Below the pieces are notes generated by a model. That model had not been told where the DNA came from and did not search any database. It saw nothing but the letters and a program-made list of their open reading frames with translations. Of a stretch of 29,063 nucleotides of DNA, positions 24,691 through 29,063 are shown in pieces. Position numbers and translations under genes: made by a program. Where the stretch lies: positions 1-29,063 of IMG/VR virus record IMGVR_UViG_3300042565_000604, one strand, 5' to 3'. The DNA comes from a virus. Within the stretch, counting starts at the first letter, position 1; every line of letters begins with the position of its first letter.

Positions 24691-25652
24691 TGGAACCACT
24701 CGTTAGGAACGAAGTTGTAATGAGCCCATTCAAACCCATGTGCCTCGGCCCACTCCGCATAGGTTGTTTCCGAATCCTTGCTAAGCAAGTTGCGGGGGTT
24801 CTGGAAGACCAGGCGAATGTCAAGCTCGGGATGCGCTTCTTTGACCGCCAGCATTTTACGACGATCTTCTGGCTTGAACCAACCCTTGGTCTCAAGGATC
24901 ACACCGTTAGGCAGAACGAAATCAGGGATGTACTCCGATTGAATTGTGTAGGGCAGCTTGAGTGATTCGTACTCAAAGGAGTGGTCGTTAAGATCCAGCC
25001 ATTTGGCAACCCTTTCTTCAAGCTTGGACCTGTAGCGACTATCGGGCGATGCCACTGAAAGGTCCTCCTCCATGCCCGCAGTAGCAGGAGATTCACCAGA
25101 AGGCTCTGATGCTGCTACTGCTGCTGGTTTGGCTTGAACAGGCTCTTGATTGCCCTCCTCGGTGCCATTGAAGATAGAAGCAACAGTCCGTGACGTTATC
25201 TCCTCAGCTTCCTTTTGAGGCCCAGACACCAGCTTGAGGATCTGAGCACCCATCACCTTCATGCTGCAGCCAACCTTATTCCCGTAGATATAGGGCTTCA
25301 GGTCGATGATGAGCTTGACCTCGGTGCCCGCCCAGATGCCGGTGTGTATGTCGATGGGATTCCCTTCCGTATCGACCCAGGGGAACATCGGGGGGTTGTT
25401 AGGCCCGGCGTAGCCGTATTTCACGAAGCCGTTCTCTTCCCACTTTGGAAGTGCTTTTTCGTGACGCTTGCCCTCAAACTTGGCTTCACCCCATGCGAGA
25501 CCTTTTTCGTAGTATTCGTTGAAGGTGGAAAGATTCTCCCGTGGGATCTTGAAGCAGATGGTGCAGTTGTTGTATCTGCCACGAGGCTTAAGGGCGTTGG
25601 TGTAGCCCTCAAGGGTTGTGGTGATTACGAATCGGTTGGAATTGGAAGACAT
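24687..25652 (-). CDS. Fused SSB (gp2.5-like) and endonuclease I (gp3-like)
   Basis: One open frame of 321 residues carries two proteins that are separate in T7. Residues 1-148 resemble gp2.5 SSB: NNCTICFKIPRENL, then GTEVKLIIDLKPYIYGNKVG and CSMKVMGAQILKLVSG, aligning with the gp2.5 stretch that reads KLKVKYSLVPYKWNTAVG and continues similarly. Residues 149-204 are an acidic, Ala/Ser/Pro-rich linker. Residues 205-321 are endonuclease I, the Holliday-junction resolvase: SKLEERV, LPYTI, YIPDFVLPNGVILETKG, HPELDIRLVFQNPR. The predicted catalytic residues E212, D244, E254 and K256 match T7 E20, D55, E65 and K67. An internal ATG at 25073 (M194) lacks a good ribosome site. The leader is C/A-rich without Shine-Dalgarno. 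Confidence 0.92.
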   Translation of the reverse strand: MSSNSNRFVITTTLEGYTNALKPRGRYNNCTICFKIPRENLSTFNEYYEKGLAWGEAKFEGKRHEKALPKWEENGFVKYGYAGPNNPPMFPWVDTEGNPIDIHTGIWAGTEVKLIIDLKPYIYGNKVGCSMKVMGAQILKLVSGPQKEAEEITSRTVASIFNGTEEGNQEPVQAKPAAVAASEPSGESPATAGMEEDLSVASPDSRYRSKLEERVAKWLDLNDHSFEYESLKLPYTIQSEYIPDFVLPNGVILETKGWFKPEDRRKMLAVKEAHPELDIRLVFQNPRNLLSKDSETTYAEWAEAHGFEWAHYNFVPNEWFQ

Positions 25653-25680
25653 GGTGTTGGTGTGGTGATTGGTGGTTAGC
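25653..25680 (-). promoter_or_regulatory. C/A-rich leader before SSB-endonuclease gene
   Basis: The minus strand reads AACCACCAATCACCACACC then AACACC directly before the ATG, with no Shine-Dalgarno. It closely resembles the leaders at 25970 and 28873, so it is probably a shared translation or transcription element. Confidence 0.4.
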
Positions 25681-25969
25681 GGCTGGCGCTTAGCTCAAGG
25701 GATTCGGTGATTGAATCCTCGGTGTTGGCTGCTTTCTCTGTCAGTAGCTCGATAGCAATGTCTTGTGCCATGAGGCAGCCCGAAAGGTCGAGACCCTGAT
25801 TAGCTGCGATAGAGAAACCAGAATGCCCGTAGCAAGCAACCACAAACTCGTCGAAACTTAGTTCCGCCATTTCTTGGTAGAACCTGAAGAGGTGTTCGAC
25901 GACATCACGCTGCCAGCCTGTGAGCTTGATAACTCGGTCGATAGGTGTTGAATCGGTGAGGATGGACAT
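25676..25969 (-). CDS. Hypothetical protein, 97 residues
   Basis: This frame lies between RNA polymerase and the SSB-endonuclease fusion, 43 bp and 23 bp from them. The ATG at 25969 is preferred over a GTG at 25999, because CAGGG lies a few bases upstream and the first residues of the longer form (TTTNTT) are just the translated C/A-rich leader. The product begins MSILTDSTPIDRVIKLTGW and is helical with WQRDVVEHLFRFYQEMAELS and FDEFVVACYGHSG, ending in an acidic Ser/Glu tail. No family is recognised. T7 encodes several small host-takeover proteins in this interval, so a similar role is possible. Confidence 0.7.
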   Translation of the reverse strand: MSILTDSTPIDRVIKLTGWQRDVVEHLFRFYQEMAELSFDEFVVACYGHSGFSIAANQGLDLSGCLMAQDIAIELLTEKAANTEDSITESLELSASR

Positions 25970-26000
25970 GGCCCTGATGGTGGTGTTGGTGGTTGTCACT
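25970..26000 (-). promoter_or_regulatory. C/A-rich leader before 97-residue gene
   Basis: The minus strand holds AACCACCAACACCACCATC followed by AGGGCC and the ATG. It shares ACCAACACC with the leader of the next gene. Confidence 0.4.
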
Positions 26001-26012
26001 AAAAGCAGCTAA

Positions 26013-28343
26013 TCAGCAGAATAAGTGCGGTGAGCACCTAGAGCTGTTGATGTCCAAAGTGTTGATCATTACTGACTCATCGAAAGATGCGCCAATCTGA
26101 TCTGCCCACTGTTGGAGTACGGGTTGACCGTAAAGGTCTGCAAACACCTCGCGGATCCGGTTGTTAATCGAATCCATATCACAGGAGCGCATCAAGACAC
26201 AATCGTGGATGACCGTGAATGGACGTGACTCCCTCTCAAAGACGAGGTGAAGCAATGTTGCATCGAGGCTATGGATCAAGTTAGGAGCAGAAGCCCCTTT
26301 ATGGTGGGAGATGTCCGGTTCATCAACCTCGTATTGAAGGTTGGACTGGACGTGTTTACCCAAGAGAGTAGTCTTGACCCTTTCCACCTGGACCTTCCGC
26401 AAGTCTTGAACGACTGTGAAACCGGAAGGAGTGACCCATGAAATCTTGGTACTACCAGACTCCTTGATCACTTGTGCGACGGACTTCTGGATGAAGCCCA
26501 TTGCCCTGATTGGCCCCGGAATGACGGCAGGGATCGCCTTTGTGTAGATGGCCCTAACGATCTCAGACAGCGTAACATCCTCGGGCAGCTCCTGGGGGAG
26601 TTCCTGTCGGATGTAGTCCCTGGCTGACTTCAGGGTGACGCCATAAGGGACTGTCATCACTGTCCGTTTTGTTACCTTGCGATTAAGTAGGGGGTGAACC
26701 GACTTAGGCAGGTAATCCTTGGCTTTGTTAGCCACTACAGCATAGGCATCTGTAGGACTTTCTGTTGGAACTACGTTGACCAGCCCAGCGGCAGACTTAT
26801 CAAGAGTCAGGGCACTGAGATGCTGCAAGCCGGAGCAAGTAGCATCAACGGAGATTGGAAGACTTGACCAATCCCTGCTTCTCTGGATAACACACTCGTT
26901 GTACTCGATGCAAGCTGCAAGAAAGCACCAAGGCTCACTTACACCTGCCCAGTCATTACGATGAGTGAATGGGTCGTCTGCTATTAACGAGATCAGCCTG
27001 TGGTTTTCCTTTACCCACTGCTGCCGCTTTTCCATTGAAGCTTTGTCGAGCCCGTAAGTAGTAGCCACCTGAAAGGCGAGCCAATACTCATTCACCGGAC
27101 CTCTCTCTGCAAACAGGAAAAGCGCCCTTTCAAAGTCTGTGCCTTGAGGGCTGAGGCTAGTGACCAATGGATAAACCCTACCTCGGTAGTCAAACGACCA
27201 AGGGATCCAGAACACATCGTCAAGGATCTTCCTAACCACGAACAAGCACTCGTCTGAGCGGTAGTTCTTTTGAGACAGCGTGTGGTTGTAGTCCTCGATC
27301 CGCGTCCTTTCCCGCCTGTACTGGATCTTGGCGTCGTCTGAAGCCGTGTCCCAGTCAGGTTTGGTAGGGGGTTCAACAGGTCTCTCTTGGGAGAAGGCAC
27401 CGACTGAGATACCAGTTTGCTGGCACTCCAGCGCTACCTCGTACACAACCCTGTTCACAACGTAAGGCACCCGCTGCAACGTGTTGAGCATCGCCAGAGC
27501 CGGGGTCCCATTGAGTTCTGGCAATAATGCACCACTTCTCCGCGTGCGGATCATTCTTGTGGTAGAGCGCAGCTCTTCCGTGAGGTAGCCGCCTCGTCGA
27601 GAGTCGCTCCAAGGCAGCGGTTCACAAAGCATGGGCCAGTTGCACCAAGCCAATTGCTCGGCCTGTTCCAGAAGGGCCAAGCGAGCCTCCATGAACTCGT
27701 CAGTAGCCACAACCAAGAGGCCCCTCTTTTTGGGGCCAAACTGATGGAGCGTTGTACGTGCCCAACCAGTAGTGGTGATAAGGCGGTCAAACAACCATGC
27801 CCCAATCTTGTGCTTGGTCTTAGGTGTCCACTTAGGGATGGGGCATCCCAGTTTCTTCATGCGTGCCCGGTACTCGCAGACTGCGTAGAAGTACCCTTTC
27901 CGCTTCTGCTTCTGATCCTGCTGGATGAAGTAGAAGATGTCAGGATGCTTCTTCTGAAACTCCTGCAGCACGTACTCGTCGTAAACTGCTCGACCAATGA
28001 TGTTGCACAAGACTTGGTAGGTGTTCCTAGGCCACTGCAGCTTTGTATGGTCGAGGACCATCTTGGCTGTAATCAAGGCGAGGACGGCTGGTTCCATGTC
28101 CTTGACGAAAGCAACGGACTCTCCGTACTCAGTTGCACTTCCCTGGGAGACAGCGGAAATCTTTTTAGCGATCTCCTCTGTGATGCTCCTTAGGCCGTGG
28201 CTGATGAACTTTCTGCCATAGATAGTGACACTTCCTTGCCCGCGCTCCTCAGAGCGTTTGGTACGTTCCCGAAGCCGGGTAAGGGCTTCTTCTTTGGCGG
28301 AACACTCAAGGTTCCATTGTCTTTGAACAAGTGAGTCGTTCAT
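26013..28343 (-). CDS. Single-subunit phage RNA polymerase (T7 gp1-like)
   Basis: This 776-residue enzyme transcribes the middle and late phage genes. Motif A is SVDATCSGLQHLSAL with D500 (T7 D537), motif B is TKRTVMTVPYGVT with K559 and Y567 (T7 K631, Y639), and motif C is VIHDCVLM with D714 (T7 D812). SFDYRGRVYPL and GASAPNLIHSLDATLLHLV are further signature stretches. It is shorter than T7 gp1 (883), mostly in the N-terminal and recognition regions. It ends RCSPHLFC rather than the T7 FAFA foot. The specificity-loop region (about 640-675) differs from T7, so a different promoter is expected. AGGAAA lies just before the ATG, preceded by a CACCA-rich leader. Confidence 0.97.
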   Translation of the reverse strand: MNDSLVQRQWNLECSAKEEALTRLRERTKRSEERGQGSVTIYGRKFISHGLRSITEEIAKKISAVSQGSATEYGESVAFVKDMEPAVLALITAKMVLDHTKLQWPRNTYQVLCNIIGRAVYDEYVLQEFQKKHPDIFYFIQQDQKQKRKGYFYAVCEYRARMKKLGCPIPKWTPKTKHKIGAWLFDRLITTTGWARTTLHQFGPKKRGLLVVATDEFMEARLALLEQAEQLAWCNWPMLCEPLPWSDSRRGGYLTEELRSTTRMIRTRRSGALLPELNGTPALAMLNTLQRVPYVVNRVVYEVALECQQTGISVGAFSQERPVEPPTKPDWDTASDDAKIQYRRERTRIEDYNHTLSQKNYRSDECLFVVRKILDDVFWIPWSFDYRGRVYPLVTSLSPQGTDFERALFLFAERGPVNEYWLAFQVATTYGLDKASMEKRQQWVKENHRLISLIADDPFTHRNDWAGVSEPWCFLAACIEYNECVIQRSRDWSSLPISVDATCSGLQHLSALTLDKSAAGLVNVVPTESPTDAYAVVANKAKDYLPKSVHPLLNRKVTKRTVMTVPYGVTLKSARDYIRQELPQELPEDVTLSEIVRAIYTKAIPAVIPGPIRAMGFIQKSVAQVIKESGSTKISWVTPSGFTVVQDLRKVQVERVKTTLLGKHVQSNLQYEVDEPDISHHKGASAPNLIHSLDATLLHLVFERESRPFTVIHDCVLMRSCDMDSINNRIREVFADLYGQPVLQQWADQIGASFDESVMINTLDINSSRCSPHLFC

Positions 28344-28374
28344 TTTCCTGTCTGGTGTGGTGTGGTGCGGTCAA
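28344..28374 (-). promoter_or_regulatory. CACCA-repeat leader before RNA polymerase gene
   Basis: The minus strand reads GACCGCACCACACCACACC, then AGACAGGAAA and the ATG. Three tandem CACCA/CACAC units occur here, with a short AGGAAA ribosome site added. Confidence 0.35.
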
Positions 28375-28388
28375 AGCAGGGGCCTCAT

Positions 28389-28658
28389 TTAGTCATCGGG
28401 TACGCCCTCGCCCTCCATGTCTAGGCAGAACTCCAAGAAAGCAATGACCAGCTTGTTGTAAGCTTTTTGCAAGGACTTTCTCACTTTGGGGTCGGCGTGA
28501 AGGTCCTTGTTCTTGACAACATACTCAATAGCTTCATGTTCTTTCTTGATCATCTTACTAGGTCCAAGCTCTCTGAGTCTTTTGATTACGTCGAGGTAGA
28601 TCCTCCCGTCTCCCCCTTCTTCGTCTGAAGAATAGGTAAGGCGAACTCTTAGGGACAT
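28389..28658 (-). CDS. Small acidic early protein, 89 residues
   Basis: The chosen ATG at 28658 (SLRVRLTYSSDEEGGDG) lies one base after the upstream stop, with GAGG about nine bases before it. A longer frame to 28709 would overlap the upstream gene. The product is a charged helical protein (LDVIKRLRELGPSKMIKKEH, KSLQKAYNKLVIAFLEFCLD) with an acidic end MEGEGVPDD. No family is recognised. Its position just before the RNA polymerase matches the T7 early region, where small host-interacting proteins are encoded. Confidence 0.68.
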   Translation of the reverse strand: MSLRVRLTYSSDEEGGDGRIYLDVIKRLRELGPSKMIKKEHEAIEYVVKNKDLHADPKVRKSLQKAYNKLVIAFLEFCLDMEGEGVPDD

Positions 28659-28659
28659 C

Positions 28660-28872
28660 TCACCATTCCTCCTCACGAGAGACGTTGATAATGGTTGCAT
28701 TGGGGCCACTCAGTTCAAGGGCTGTCGAGTAGGCCTGTTCGGTGGAAACTGCTTGCAGGTGAAAGACTCCCTTGGATGTTTGGATCACGTAAGGCAGGGG
28801 CATCAAGAGAGTAAGAGCAGCAGCAGCAGCAGCGGTAACAGCAGTAGTAGAAACAGCGGTGAGGTGGGACAT
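28660..28872 (-). CDS. Small protein with N-terminal hydrophobic segment, 70 residues
   Basis: The ATG at 28872 (SHLTAVSTTAVTAAAA) follows a CCAACACC leader identical in style to that of the SSB-endonuclease gene. Residues 9-28 (TTAVTAAAAAALTLLMPLPY) could form a membrane or signal segment, and the rest is a short soluble domain ending IINVSREEEW. An (AGC)6 microsatellite at 28816-28833 encodes the poly-alanine run and could vary in length. It is tightly linked to the next gene. Function is unknown: an early membrane-associated peptide is possible. Confidence 0.6.
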   Translation of the reverse strand: MSHLTAVSTTAVTAAAAAALTLLMPLPYVIQTSKGVFHLQAVSTEQAYSTALELSGPNATIINVSREEEW

Positions 28873-28903
28873 GGTGTTGGATGGTGTGTGGTGTTGATGT
28901 GCG
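28873..28903 (-). promoter_or_regulatory. C/A-rich leader before 70-residue gene
   Basis: The minus strand reads ATCAACACCACACACCATCC then AACACC and the ATG. No Shine-Dalgarno is present. CAACACCATGTC is shared with the start of the SSB-endonuclease gene. Confidence 0.4.
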
Positions 28904-28922
28904 TAATACCCTGAAGGTATTA
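28904..28922 (-). promoter_or_regulatory. Hairpin with TAATACCTT in early spacer
   Basis: The minus strand TAATACC-TTCAG-GGTATTA is a 7-bp stem with a 5-nt loop and no T-run. It contains the same TAATACCTT seen after the scaffold gene. It could be a phage promoter element, an RNA processing hairpin, or a weak terminator of the upstream gene. Confidence 0.3.
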
Positions 28923-28947
28923 GCAATAAAGCCCAATCCTACGACAG

Positions 28948-29063
28948 TTAAGAACAAAACTGCCTGACGATCTTGGCTACCTCTTCCGAGGTGTGCGAGT
29001 GAGCGATGGTAAAGGCCTCCCATTCGTGGGGATGCGTGGCCCTGTTCTGGTAACGGGCTAGTA
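28948..29063 (-). CDS. C-terminal end of an unidentified upstream gene (cut by window edge)
   Basis: A frame open from the window edge to TAA at 28948 encodes at least 37 residues, ending HTSEEVAKIVRQFCS. The last 15 residues form a plausible amphipathic helix, and HEWEAFTIAHS precedes it. A competing 102-codon frame in the same place overlaps the 70-residue gene for most of that gene's length and is therefore less likely. The family cannot be told from this fragment. Confidence 0.5.
   Translation of the reverse strand, partial: LARYQNRATHPHEWEAFTIAHSHTSEEVAKIVRQFCS

Noticed and set aside
26000-26020. Possible terminator after RNA polymerase (CTGCTGATTAGCTGC then TTTT)
   Set aside because: The best stem is only 3 bp with a mismatch next to it, and the T-run is four bases, so it is too weak to call.
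27654-28193. A 179-codon open frame on the plus strand
   Set aside because: It is antisense to the well-supported RNA polymerase gene and shows no recognisable protein features.
28715-29023. A 102-codon minus-strand frame at the right end
   Set aside because: It overlaps most of the 70-residue gene in another frame, and its Tyr/Cys/Ser-rich end comes from the AGC repeat read in the wrong phase.
1-29063. CRISPR array, insertion sequence, integrase or attachment site
   Set aside because: No regularly spaced repeats, transposase or integrase motifs were seen on either strand. The tRNA-like gene alone is not evidence for integration.

Overview
This window is the core of a T7-like (autographivirus-type) podovirus genome, most likely a cyanophage of the marine or freshwater Synechococcus group. 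Every supported gene lies on the minus strand and is read from high to low coordinates. The order matches T7 genes 1 to 17 almost one for one: RNA polymerase, single-stranded DNA-binding protein and endonuclease I, primase-helicase, DNA polymerase, 5'-3' exonuclease, portal, scaffold, capsid, tail tubes A and B, three internal virion proteins, tail fibre. The cyanophage assignment is inferred from the gene set, the style of the capsid and tail proteins and the moderate GC content. No photosynthesis gene or host gene is present to prove it.

Right end (about 29063-25650): the tail of an unidentified gene, two small early genes, the single-subunit RNA polymerase and a 97-residue unknown gene. 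Several of these early genes share short C/A-rich leaders (ACCAAC and CACCA units) directly before the ATG.

Replication block (25652-20338): one uninterrupted ORF joins a T7 gp2.5-like SSB to a T7 gp3-like endonuclease I. It is followed by primase-helicase, a family A DNA polymerase, a gp6-like exonuclease with no ATG except deep inside the polymerase gene, and a 54-residue gene shorter than most ORF cut-offs.

Head block (20341-15483): a gp7.3-like small virion protein candidate, portal, a nested proline-rich 96-residue gene, scaffold with a Q/D/G-rich repeat tract, a 346-bp spacer with a tRNA-like gene and a 33-bp oligopurine tract, and the capsid. A strong intrinsic terminator follows the capsid, at the position of T-phi in T7.

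Tail and ejection block (15386-1): tail tube A, tail tube B, gp14-, gp15- and gp16-like ejection proteins, a tail fibre/spike with a pectate-lyase-type beta-helix, a 326-bp spacer and the start of another probable virion gene cut by the window edge. A lambda-lysozyme-like muramidase domain sits near the C-terminus of the gp15-like protein, whereas T7 carries its transglycosylase at the N-terminus of gp16. Terminase, lysis and any auxiliary metabolic genes are not in this window and would lie beyond its ends.
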